Of a stretch of DNA of 22,095 nucleotides, positions 1 to 11,700 are shown piece after piece. The stretch is taken from the NCBI RefSeq assembly GCF_001949145.1, contig NW_019091600.1, positions 1 through 22,095 on the forward strand. The letters are read 5' to 3'. The stretch is from Acanthaster planci (taxonomy: Eukaryota; Echinodermata; Asteroidea; Valvatida; Acanthasteridae). The notes beneath the pieces were generated by a model. The model was given only the letters and a program-made list of their open reading frames with translations. It did not search any database and was not told the DNA's origin. Each line of letters opens with the position of its first letter. Position 1 is the stretch's first letter. Position numbers and translations under genes: made by a program.

Positions 1-588
1 CCTACTTTCACTGTTGCTTTTTTATTAAAAATAGGGAGAATGAGACAGTCTACGTCTACGTATTAGCTAAAATCTTACAGCACATTAAGACGTAGGAAGA
101 TAGTAACAAATGAACAAACTTTACTCTTTTCTTCTTCTTGATAAACTAGACTCCCCTCTCATTTCCACATCTGAACTACTACAGAGTCAACATATTCAAT
201 AATTGCCCCTCTGGGAAATTTCTGTACAAATAATTGCTTCCTCATCCAGCACACAACTCGACATCCATGACTGACGGCGAGTCCAACGTACTAGGTAAAT
301 ACTTGTATTTAGAAGTTTTTTATATTGTTATTTTTGTATTTAATATTTATTACAAACCTACGACATTATCATCCAAAATTAGGAATGGAGAAGAAAATAC
401 AAAATAAAACAACAATAAAACTTTACAGACTTTTTTCAAAAAATCCACTTGAATTTGTTCTGGAGAGAAAAAGAAAGAAAGAAGCTAAACCACTGGGTTG
501 CATAGTGGCCATTCTGTGATATTGTTGATCAGTCAGGTCACTCAGCGTCATTGATTTTGTAAAATTGTTCAAAAATGTAATGGTTATA
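1..588 (-). other. 3' flank / probable 3' UTR of the CBP gene
   Basis: AT-rich sequence after the CBP stop. Read on the minus strand it has AATAAA (from TTTATT at 346-351), an overlapping ATTAAA (TTTAAT at 339-344) and another AATAAA near 21-26, all plausible polyadenylation signals. The short plus-strand reading frame at 325-519 is low complexity and not convincing. No other gene is seen here. Confidence 0.5.
346..351 (-). terminator. Candidate polyadenylation signal AATAAA
   Basis: Canonical hexamer on the minus strand about 240 bases past the CBP stop codon at 589-591, with ATTAAA immediately next to it. A usual 3' UTR length makes it the best candidate, but a second hexamer near 21-26 cannot be excluded. 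Confidence 0.4.
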
Positions 589-2757
589 TTACAAGGTTTC
601 CACGTATCTCGTCAGTTGGTCCTGGGGATCCACGGGGGTCATGTCTGAATCGTCTTGGTTTAACGTAGCAGCATTGGCTGGACTGTTCATTTGTGCCATA
701 GTCCCATGCTGCAGGGGGTTCTGTGACAGCATGGGCTGGTCCGTCTGCATAGGTTCAGGCTTGCCAGGGTGTGGAGAGTTCATCTGCTGCATGGGCCGCG
801 GTGAGGGCTGGGCAGACTGTGTTCTTGGGGATGGGGTGGGCTGCGGCCTTGGCGAGGGGTTAGGGTTGGGCGATCGCACCTGGACCAGGGTGTTAGCTGT
901 TTGTGGAGAACGCACCTGCTGCATCACGTGCTGGGGAGACTGGTTGGGCAACATGCCTGGCTGCTGAACTCCTGCCTGGTTCTGGTTTGCAAGCATCTGC
1001 TGCTTCTGCAATTGCTGTTGCTGCAGCAGCTTCTGGTACTGCATATTCACCATGGGGTCCCCCTGATTGGGTTGTTGTTGCTGTTGCTGCAGTTGCTGTT
1101 GCTGCTGCAACTGCTGCTGTTGCAGCTGTTGCTGTTGCAGCTGCTGGAGGTGCTGCTGCTGTTGGAGTTGCTGCATTTGCTGGGGCAGAAGCTGTGTGCC
1201 TGCTCCCTGCTGGGCTATTGCATTTCGCCGTTGCTGCTGTTGCAGAGCAATAGCCTGGTTGAAGCCTGGAAGGGTTCCGTGCATCTGAGGCTGCTGGAAT
1301 GGTTGCTGGACCTGCCCCTGGACCTGCTGCTGTTGCTGCTGCTGTTGGAACTGTCTTGCCAGCTGCTGCCGCCTCTGTAGCCACTGCTGGTGGTTGAATA
1401 ACTGTTGCTGGTTGCTGGCTTGCTGAACAGCTGGCTGTTGCCCAGGTTGTTGCTGTTGCTGCTGCTGTTGTTGTTGTTGTTGTTGCTGCTGCTGCTGCTG
1501 GGCCTGAGCTGCTTGTTGTTGTTGTTGTTGTTGCATCTGTGAACGCTGCTTGATGAATGCAGCCATCAGCTGGGGGTTGGACTTAAGTATGTTAAGAACC
1601 TGCTTCTGTTGCTGCTGAGAGTGTGGTGACTTCAGTGTCTGCAGCAGTTGGTGGAGTGCCTGAGGTTGTAAGCTATTGGCACGGACTGGGCCCTGCTGGC
1701 CAATGGTGCCAGGGCTCACCTGCTGCTGTGGCATAACTCCCACATTGCTGGACATGTTCTGCATGCCCAACCCTCCCGGAATGTTCGAAAGATTCGGCAC
1801 ACTTTGCATATTGGGAATGTTCTGCATGCCGGGCATAGTGGTCACATTGGCAGGCACAGTCTGTGGTTGGGTCTGGTTCCCAAACTGATTCCACTGGTCC
1901 ATGGGAGGCATCATCTGGCCAGCAGAGACCCCCGGGTTGGGCATGGAGAGGGACTTGGATAAGTGACCGATTTGCTGCGGTGGTGGCATGGGATTCCCCT
2001 GGCCCAGTTGACTGGGTAATGACATAGGCTTCACTCCCCTCCCTTGGCCCTGAGATGGCGACACAGTCCTTTGTGGCTGCTGTTGTTGGGGCACCATGGG
2101 GGGATTTGTTTGGGCAACCTTGGCGGCCGCTTCCTGAACCTGCTTAGCTGCCTGTATGGCTGCTGGTGGTGGGCCTATGGCATTGTTCTGTGGTTTCATA
2201 CCCCCTGGCTGCTGGGGAGCCACTCCTGCGGCCTGCTGGGGTCGCGCACCATGTTGGATGGGATTGGCACCAGTGGTGGAAGCCTGTGGGTTCATGGCTT
2301 GGTTTGGGGCAGTCACCCTCTGCATGGTCGCCATGCGTCGGCGCAGCAACTGCGCCTGCTGCAGTCGGTGCAGCTGCTGTTGCTGCTTGAGTTTGTGTTT
2401 GATGTCCAGGCAGAACGGCACCAGGCACTTCTGCTCCTGACAGTGCTTGGCATGGTAGCAGCAGAGGGCGATGAGCTGCTTGCAGATGGGGCACTCCCCA
2501 TTGGTCTTGCGCTTGCAAACTTTGGTGTGCTGCACCACTCGCTTCATTTTCTGGCAGCTGGGCAGGCGGCAGTTGGCATCACGGCACTGGCGAGCGTGGA
2601 CCAGACTCTGGATGCAGCGTTGGATAGACAGGCGGCGAGCCTCCTGAGGGTTGCGGGATGCCCCACTGTTGGAATCCACGTCCAGCTCCAGCCCCCATTT
2701 CTCCATCTTATGGTTGTGGCCAATCTTCCGGTAGCAATTGCTGCACAAGTCATAGTC
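589..2757 (-). CDS. CREBBP: CBP exon O (terminal): ZZ end, TAZ2, NCBD, Gln-rich tail
   Basis: The largest exon encodes 722 residues and ends in TAA. The acceptor is TTCTTCAACAG before GAC TAT GAC, phase 0. It starts with the second half of the ZZ finger ([11 protein letters not shown], then HNHKMEKWG). TAZ2 lies at about 2325-2645, with [43 protein letters not shown] and CCYHAKHC showing the zinc-binding Cys and His. The NCBD (interferon-response and nuclear-receptor coactivator binding helices) lies at about 1545-1680, with [12 protein letters not shown] and [20 protein letters not shown]. The rest is rich in Gln, Pro, Met and Ser, with SPRP repeats near the end. Compared with vertebrates, TAZ2 has NGECP for NGGCP and CLVPFC for CPVPFC. 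Long plus-strand frames over this exon are shadows of the CAG/CAA repeats. Confidence 0.97.
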   Translation of the reverse strand, partial: DYDLCSNCYRKIGHNHKMEKWGLELDVDSNSGASRNPQEARRLSIQRCIQSLVHARQCRDANCRLPSCQKMKRVVQHTKVCKRKTNGECPICKQLIALCCYHAKHCQEQKCLVPFCLDIKHKLKQQQQLHRLQQAQLLRRRMATMQRVTAPNQAMNPQASTTGANPIQHGARPQQAAGVAPQQPGGMKPQNNAIGPPPAAIQAAKQVQEAAAKVAQTNPPMVPQQQQPQRTVSPSQGQGRGVKPMSLPSQLGQGNPMPPPQQIGHLSKSLSMPNPGVSAGQMMPPMDQWNQFGNQTQPQTVPANVTTMPGMQNIPNMQSVPNLSNIPGGLGMQNMSSNVGVMPQQQVSPGTIGQQGPVRANSLQPQALHQLLQTLKSPHSQQQQKQVLNILKSNPQLMAAFIKQRSQMQQQQQQQAAQAQQQQQQQQQQQQQQQQQQPGQQPAVQQASNQQQLFNHQQWLQRRQQLARQFQQQQQQQQVQGQVQQPFQQPQMHGTLPGFNQAIALQQQQRRNAIAQQGAGTQLLPQQMQQLQQQQHLQQLQQQQLQQQQLQQQQQLQQQQQQPNQGDPMVNMQYQKLLQQQQLQKQQMLANQNQAGVQQPGMLPNQSPQHVMQQVRSPQTANTLVQVRSPNPNPSPRPQPTPSPRTQSAQPSPRPMQQMNSPHPGKPEPMQTDQPMLSQNPLQHGTMAQMNSPANAATLNQDDSDMTPVDPQDQLTRYVETL

Positions 2758-5700
2758 CTGTTGAAGAAAGACAAACCACAGAGTTCAAGACATGAACGAC
2801 AAGCATCTGACAATTATCTGCTTAAGATCTAGCAACATACCACACTGAGTCCTTGTCTTCTGCAGAGGTTTACTTATTTAAAGTATTCACTGTCCAACTG
2901 ACAAAAGTCAGACAGATAGTTGATGTTGTGTATGGACAATCTACAAAGTCAGTGTTATCTTTTTAAAATCAATGCCATGGTTCAGTTTTAGGGTTTGCTG
3001 ATTTGTATAGCCATTGCTGATATCGACTTACATTGTGGAACTACATTACATTTCTCAAAAATTGTTCATCTGGGGACACAAAAAGCACAGGAAAAAAATA
3101 AATGGGTGCTTACATCGCATACAGTGCAATGGTATCTAGTCTCCACATGATGCTTGCACTCATTGCAGGTGTAGACAAAACGGTCCTGTCCCTGGTTGTG
3201 TAGCTCACAAAGCATGCACATGGTGGAGTACTTGGCCCGACGCAGCGAGGAGAACTCATAGTGTTTCTCCCGGGCCAAGGTTAGGAAGGCATCCCGGCCG
3301 TCCATCAGGTCACAGGACACCAAGGGGTCAGGGTCCTGGATGGGCTCCTGGTTCTGACCAGGGTTGGTCACCAGACGGATGACAAAGAACACCTGTCGAG
3401 TGGATAGAAAACAAAGTCTTATCAGTCTTATCCTTTCAACAAAACAAAGGCAGAACAAACCTGAATCCATCCCCTCAAACAATAAAGCTGGTCACACCAG
3501 CTTATGGCTGTCTACAACAGAAGACCGTCTCCTTATTCGCTAAAAAGATTATGGGTGACTCCCCACAAAGATGGCTTACTTCTCTGTGCTTCTCCATGGT
3601 GGAGAAGATCTTCTGTGACAAGTCGCTGCCCTGCTGCGGGAAGTTGGTCTTCTTGTTGTTCTTGCGGTTGCTGCTGCTTTTGCTCTTGTTGTTCTTCTTG
3701 CACTTCTTCTGGGACTTCTTGCTGCCAATCGGTCCCGACTGAATGGACACCACACCAGAAAACAAGAGAAGAGAAAATATACCTAAAATCTTGCCACTTT
3801 TCTAAGGAACACTGTTGATATAACAAATATCTGTGAGCAAAGTACAAAACCTGCTAAATTTAAGTCACAGCAATTAATTAATTTGCCCTGAGAAGTTAGT
3901 AAGCTGCCTAGTTCTCCACCATAAGTTTAAGTAACCGCAGGGGGTTTTCTGTTTGCATACATCCAAACTGTGTGTAACAAACCAAACTAATTCTGACCTC
4001 TTCCCCGGCACTGGCTGCAGCGGCCTTCTCAGCTGCCTTCTGTCTCTCCTCCTCTTCCTGGTCCAGCTCCTTGATGCTCTCTTCCAGGACGTTAGGCCAG
4101 AAGTCGCCTTCAAAGTACGGCAGCTCTGTTGCACATGTGATCCCGTCGTCCATGGCCGACTTCAGAATGTCCTGAAGAGTCAAGCAAACTGAATGAAAAA
4201 CTGTGTCCTTTGGAAATTAAGCCCTTTCAATCAAACAAGTTGGCTGATTGACACCCCAAATCCATTCAGGTATACTGTTTGGCAAATGAGAAACAAGTCC
4301 AAGCATGGCAAAGCAAAGGCAATTTTGGACGGTGTGTTTTATGTTGATAGGACAAATGTTTCTGGACTGAACAAATCTAGGAGCTGAACAAAACTGATCA
4401 ATGGGAAAGCACTCCAAATGCAAAAGAAGGATTTGAGAAGTAAACATGAGATGGCACTTTTTTCCTTACAGATCTATGCAGTAACCTTTTTATATGTCAG
4501 TGATTACACAAGTGAGCTCAAAGATATGCACTGGCACAGTATTGGCACAGTAACTGCATTATGCTACAGCAAACAAATGTGGCTACCCATTACTATGGGT
4601 TGGTTGTCTGCTGACTAATCCGACACAACTTACCGATATTCATTGAACAGACGACTACATAAGGAATTCTGCGAGTGATTTGAATCCAAGTGATTGAAAG
4701 AGTACAACTCACTGAGTAACCCATGGTAAATTTGCTTCACAAAGCCACATTCATAAATACCTGGGACAGTTTTTCTATTCCTATTGGTCGAAACACATCA
4801 CAAGACCATGTATTAACATTCGATAATGAATAGGAGACAGTTTAATCGGGCCTGATTAGTCAATGCGCCACACACGCACCAAGTTCACTGAAGGGGATTC
4901 TATTAAACAAGTTTCACAAGGAATGTACCATAAAATGGACGGGGGTGTTCGGGCAAATGAAAGTGAAGCTTCAGAACAAATCATTGGAATTCCATTATGT
5001 TGACGTCTTTTGACTCTGAATAAAAAGGTATTTATGAATGGGAATAAATGTGTACTTGGCCAGTCTTAAACTAAGGTTTAAGAGACTGTGCTCAGGAGAA
5101 CAAACACTGAAAATGTCCAAGCCGCAGTCGCATCCATTCTCCTGAGCCAGTCTTATATTCCCTTCATATAACCCTAATCACAACAAATGACGAATTCAGT
5201 TGATACATATGAATCATGATCCATCGCTAATGAATTTGAGGTAACTCGGGTCAAAAGAACACTTCACAGGTGTGATTCATTTAAAGTTTCCTGGCATTCC
5301 ACAGATTAGCTTGACAAATCTTTTGATGGGAGGAGTCTAAAGAACTGTGGCACTTAATGTGGAGCAAGAAATGCGTAGGGTATATGGCAAACGGCAACTA
5401 TGGAGCAGGGAGAAAATATATCCACTGACCTTATAGTCCACTACCACCTTGTCTGTAACAGACTTGTCCAACATCTTGCGGTACCAGTCCTGCAGTCTCT
5501 TTGGCTTGGGGATCTTCTGCTCCGGAGGGTGACAGTGAAAGATGTAGTCGTCCCCCTCGCTTGGGGGACATGCCCAAATGTGGGCCCATTCGTACCTAAA
5601 ACAAAGGAGGCGTAAACACTGTTTATAACAGACCAAAGTACACCCAAATTGCTTTCGACAGTTCCTGGTTCAACTTCAAAGTGCAATGAACAACATGCAT

Positions 5701-8700
5701 ATTGATAACCACTGCAATGACATCATCAGCACAAGACCAAAATAAGAGAAGAAAAGACAACTTACCCTAAGAGCTTGCAATAATCAAGGTAGCCAATGAG
5801 GATTTCATGGTATACTGCTGTTCGGTAATTACGAGGCTGGAAGAAGTGAACACTGTCTAAATACGATATATACACACGCCTGCAAATGACAAAGAACAAA
5901 AACCCCCAGTAAATAATCATATCCTCTTCAGTCAAAGAGGTGAGAAACTATGCAGGTAGCAGTGTATGACATTACTGAAATTGATGAATGCCTGATCATC
6001 ACATCTCTCAATTTCGTCGAGAGTTCAAGGTGGATATTGCCTGTGCTTGCTACGTCTCATACATGGCCACAAAATAATATGGCCTTCCTGTGTGATTAAG
6101 CAAAGTGCCATCAACTGTCTTTACACAGTCCCTATTGACAAATTCCATTAGCAGTTCCATCTTATCTAGGCATCACTGTTCTGAACATCTTGGCCAAAAC
6201 AAGGAACTTGCTGGGGGGGGGTGGTTACAGAATCCAGAAATCTTGCAAGAAGTATCTTTAAACATGCTACCCGAATCTTCGAGGAAGAAAAATACAGAAA
6301 AAGTGAGAAGAGAACAAAAATCAAGAGAAACTTGGCTATCTTTTGACTCTACCTCTGATTTGGCCTGAGACACTCTGAACCGTACTCCTGGACATGCATG
6401 CCAAAGAAGCACACGTCCACTCCATCAATCTCCTCAAAGGCAAAGAGTGCCTTCGCCCGGTAGGGAAACGTCTCCGGAAGGTCGTCTCCAAAACTAGCAA
6501 AGAGAGGTGAATTTTGTTCTGTTTACAAACTGAGGTCATTTTCAAGCAGTGGCAGATATATACCACAATCAAAGGAAATGCACTGCAGTGCAATTTATTT
6601 TGTGCAAGTATCAAAGCTGTGCATAGAGAGAGTAGCATCAACTCCAGACTTGGGACCAAAATGGCTGTTTATTATGTGTGCAATACAGCATGCAGCTATT
6701 GTGTGTCAACTGTCCACGTACACTGATGCATAATCCACCATATTGGTTCCAACAACTGAGACACTCATGTCGCAACTCTCTCTGCATAACAGCGCCATCA
6801 ACAGACCCTGCACAGAGAGAATGCAAGATACTGACAGACCAACTCCAGCACTCATCCACTCCTTACCGACTTCTCATCCCCGGTTTGACCTCCACTGTCT
6901 TCTCAGAGCTGGCCAACACCCGGATGGTCACCTCCCCAGCTCCTGTATTGCGACACTTCAGGTACTTGTTCACTCGATTTTCTAAGTGTGTGCCAAGCTT
7001 GGACGTCGGCAGCTCTGTTGGGGGCAAATACGCCAATTTTAATATTTTCCAAAATATCGAACTTGCATCCTGCATTATGAAGTATGACTGGCAGATGAAA
7101 ACATCTGTCAGGTTTCATGTGGCATGTCAAACTGTTAATATCAACTGTTCGTTATCTTTTAAAAACAGTCTTCAGTATCTACCAATTTACTAAATATTTC
7201 AGCAAAGGCAAGCAAGCCAAAATGCCTCTGTAGACTCAGTTTTTTGTTCGAAACTCTGAAAAACAGCACCACGGGACACAATCTGATTTCTTTTAGCCGG
7301 TTCATTGTCTCAAAGACGTAGATGAAAGCAGTCACTCACTCTTTGCGGTATACTTGTTCTCTTTCTTCTTGATACCTTTGGCCTTTCTGCAGCCGTCACA
7401 GATGAAGCTGGGGGGGAGGGAGAAGGGAAGAGGTGGTCACATTAATAAACAAGACAGGAATTAGACAGGAATTACTCAAGGATTTGCAGAAGATTAAACT
7501 GAATCAAGGAAGTTAATCTGTTGCAATTTGAGAACTATCAAGGAAGTTACGAAGAGTGCCAAAACTTACCCTTCGGGCCAAATCACCTCGTTATGTAGGA
7601 CACATATCACATGCAGTTTTCTTCCACATTCCAAGCAGTCAACAAACCTGCAGTCAGAAAAATATTTTATTGTAACTTTTTTTAAAAATCATCTTACAAA
7701 ACAGAAGCGAAACATTCTTCAACATCTCCACAAAGCTTGCTCTTGATTCTGGTCTTTTCAGTGCAATGTTTCTGGACACCTGTAATTCTCCAGGTAGCAA
7801 TATTGCTAAAATACATTCTAACCATAATCTAGATGTTTTTGTATCAAATAAACTGGTTTTGTTTTTTGATTGGTGACTAATAAGCCCACAGGACAAGGCT
7901 AGTTTTCATCTGTGCTGAAACACCACCAAGAGCTCTACAACATAGCTGTTGGGAGTTAAATTACATTGAACATTTTGGAAGTTTTTGAAAAAATTGTTTT
8001 AATTCAAAAAAAAAGATGGAAGAACAGAATAGTTCTGTGAAAATTTTTGTCATCCTTGTACCCTGAAATTAGAGAGTTGGGTTCTGACAACTTTAAACAG
8101 CACAAGGCTGAACTTACGGCTCCACATCCAGGGTATCGTTCTTCAACTTTACAAAATTCTCCTTTTTGATGGTACTGCAAGGGAAACGGATGAAGAAACA
8201 TAATTCAAATACACTGCATAACTGTTGAGATGATATTCACACTCTCGAGTCATAAAAGCTGGGGAGTGTAACACCTTTGACCCTCCCAAAAAATAAAAAA
8301 AATAAAAAAATGAGATGAATGGGGGAAGGTTTAATCAAATGCGACTTTAGTGAACCGACGACTCCGTGCACATTGTGTTAGTAAACAGAAAATGCTTTCA
8401 GATATGGAAAAAGAAAGACTTCTTTTGTTTTTTAACGAGCAAGTATATGTTTCTTATGAGTGGTGCAAGTGTGTTCTAAGACTTCACTCTGGTGTTGTGT
8501 GTAAATACACCGATCCACTGTCTGCAGTACTCTTGCTGTGTGGGACGCTTCTTGTCATTGTGTGTGGGGTTGTTTAACGTAAGGTGACTGATGGGGTGTC
8601 TGAGAACATTTCAAGTTTAGGGAGTGGGGAGTGGACCGGTCTATTTACCTTTCGAGTTGCTTAGCATTGTTGAGCCTTGTGTCATTTCCGGTCCACCAGA

Positions 8701-11700
8701 ACCTGTTGAGTGGGTGCAAACAGTTGGGTGTTACCAGAAATCCATTAATCCCAACCAGTAAAGGTCTCCCCCCACGAGAAATCAATTCCAGTAATCAAAT
8801 GTCATCAGCACCAACTGTTTCACGGGAACATTTCGAACAGACATGTGTGCAGATGCATCCTGCTTTCCATTCGGGACACAATGTAACAACTTCACAAGAA
8901 GGCTCTTGTCTACCAATGGACCTTTACTATCCCAGTACTAGCGTTGCACCTCCCACATGGCCCCCATATGTGCTTAACATCCAGTTCACATCTACCTCAC
9001 AAGATCAGCATCATACACTGGCATACTTTGTAACAAGTAATGGATTTCTGGTAAACCCAACAGTGACAAAAACTAACTGGATTTGTGTTTTTTAACATTA
9101 CGTTGCACCAGACATGTTGGGGAATTAGTAGTGTTAATTTGCCATCAGGTTTACCAAAAAAATAAATAAAATAAAACAACGTAAAGTGGTGATCCAGGTT
9201 AGCAATTAGTATAACCGTTTGACTAAAACCACTTTAAATAAAACTCTCTCAGCAGCAGAGTCTTTACACACACAGGTGGGCTACAGATCCTGTTAACTCT
9301 TCTAAGCACACATCAGTGAGATGTACAATATCCCGAGGTGTGCAATGACCAGTGACATCCCTGGGTGCAGGGACCAAGAGGCTTGAACTGGAAAAACCCA
9401 GATCAGGGCTTATGCCTAGAATTGCAGAGGCTTGCATCCACTATGATCCAGGACCCATAGCCACTTGCTAACTCAATGAAGAATGCTACTTTGGCTAACT
9501 TCCTTTAGGACTAACTACTTACGTCTGCGACTGTGTGGGGTCATCTCCCAAGGTCACAGAGTCTCCCTCAATCTCGTTGAAGCACTTTTCACAGAAGTGA
9601 TACCTAGAAATAGGAAAGTCCATATTGCTGATTTTATTCTACGTCAAACCAGACACTTACAGATGTCAACTACAAAAATAAGTATTGAAACAAAAATCAG
9701 CCTGGAAACTTCCAACATTTCATTACTTTATTTCCTGAATTATTCCATTTCAAATCGCCTTCCTAAACAGGCTAGCAATTTAGTAACTATTCAATCTATT
9801 CTTTCTAGCACCAGCTTATCCTGTGGGAATGCTTTTTTAAAGTCAAAATCATGACAAAAACATCAGAACAAACAAAAACGCTAGTGAAAAAATGCTTTTA
9901 TCTCAACCTGGTGACGTAGGGCAAGTCTAACATTGTGCACTTGAGTAATTGCCATTTAAAAATGTCTGATTTCCAACCTGTTCTGGTAGCTCCAATATGC
10001 AGCATCACGAGGGATGGTACATAGCTGCTTGCCATAGCAGCACAATACTTGGGGGTGGAATACAAACTATGACAGTAAAAGAAATAGAAATTATTACCTC
10101 AACACCGTATCAAAATAACAATTTCAGAAAGCATACCATCAAGCTTGTTTGGTCTCCAAACTATACATACAAACTATCTTTGGATCTGACAACTTACAAC
10201 TCTGGGATAAACAATCCGTAGTACGTAGGCAAAACTTCAATAGATACAAATGAAGCTGATGATTTTCAAAAGTACCCACTTTCAAAAACTTGTTTAGCTT
10301 ACATGGTACTTTTTGTGGAAAAAAAAATTTGATCTTTTTGATTTTCACTGCTACCTACGGATAAAGCTAGCCTCATCCCCAAGAACTAGGCCATGACTGA
10401 AATCCAAACTCCTTCATAATGCTGTGTCCCATTGCCTCATTACTCATCATTCACTCATGTTACTTCTAATACTGATCAATTTTCCTTTTGGGCTGCTACA
10501 GTGATGGGCCTGGAAGCCTACCTTATGGCCACAGCAGTAGCCCAGCATCTGCATCACAGGGTCAATCTCAGCTTCAAAGACTTCGGCCAGCTTGGAGCAG
10601 TACTTGTAGACCCGGGAGGTCTTTCGATTGTACAGCCAGGCATTCTCCAGCATCAGCCAGACATCGTCTACGTACTGCCAGGGGTTCTGGTAAACTCCGG
10701 TGTCCAGCTTGTGTTTGATGGTGGACAGGTCCATGGGTTGCCTCACGATGTCAAAATAGTCCTGAAATTACAACCACACAGGACTGGTTTTTGGGGGGCT
10801 GGCTCTCAACTCCTTGCTAGCATGGGAGCATGTGCCCTGTATTCGGACAATCAACTATGATGAATCCACTTTTGAATTCCGGAACAATTTTTCAACAAAA
10901 TTTTCAATCCTTATTGTAACCAATTTTGAGAAAACCAAGTGGTACAAAAGTGACGGCTTCTTGTGAACGGAACTCGTCTGAGCACAGCTCAAGACCAACA
11001 TATCACAGTCTGGCCAGGGAAGGGGACGAAGGCTGTGGCAGCAACGGTGGCGACAACGAGGAGAGGAACTGGGAAAAGACATACCTCATAGGATTTGGGG
11101 TTGGGTTTCTTGGCTCGAGTTCCGTTCACAGGGGAATTCTTAGGCTGAGTGGTAGTTGACAAAAACAAAGACAAGTGCTGGCATTTTATCTTGAAACATG
11201 CTGTCAGTAGTGTTTCCGGCAGTTCTAAACTCGGTTACGGACAGGATCAAAAATGCATTGACTGTTCACACGTATTCGCATATGTTCCTCCCATTCTGCA
11301 CGCCTTCCTGTTACTTTGCGCTATGAATGACATCTCAGAATGCGTTCCTCACCGTTCCCAGAGATGACTCACGCAAAGCACATTGTCATGTTCATGAAGT
11401 GTTCCTTTGCATGCGAGAATGGCTGTGTTGCAACAAAGATGTGAAAAACATTGGCAGGTGCTCAGAAAAAAAAAAAGACTAGATGATGGGCGGGGAAATT
11501 ATGAAAACCACAAGTAGTCCAGGTTTGGATAGAAAAGAAATGCTGAGATGGCAATGATTAATATTTTTGGCGTTTTGGGTGCTCGGGAAGTTTTTCTCTT
11601 GATGTGTACTACAATAAGTGGCCTGTGAACCATCCATATGAAAACGAGTTTTGTATACAATTTTTGGGGGGAGATTAACCTTTTCTCTCGAAGTACTTGA

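Noticed and set aside
893-1384. Ala-rich, Leu-rich and Cys-rich frames on both strands of the polyglutamine region
   Set aside because: These are the other frames of the same CAG/CAA repeat; only the Gln frame continues into conserved TAZ2 and NCBD.
2044-2832. 262-codon plus-strand open frame opposite CBP exon O
   Set aside because: It is the antisense of the conserved TAZ2 and Pro/Gln-rich CBP coding sequence; Leu/His-rich composition follows from CAG/CTG content and no domain is seen.
6678-7193. 171-codon plus-strand frame
   Set aside because: Overlaps the antisense of acetyltransferase exon H, whose protein is clearly conserved.
8631-9095. 154-codon plus-strand frame in intron D-E
   Set aside because: No domain or biased protein composition, opposite strand to the gene, and no promoter or polyadenylation context.
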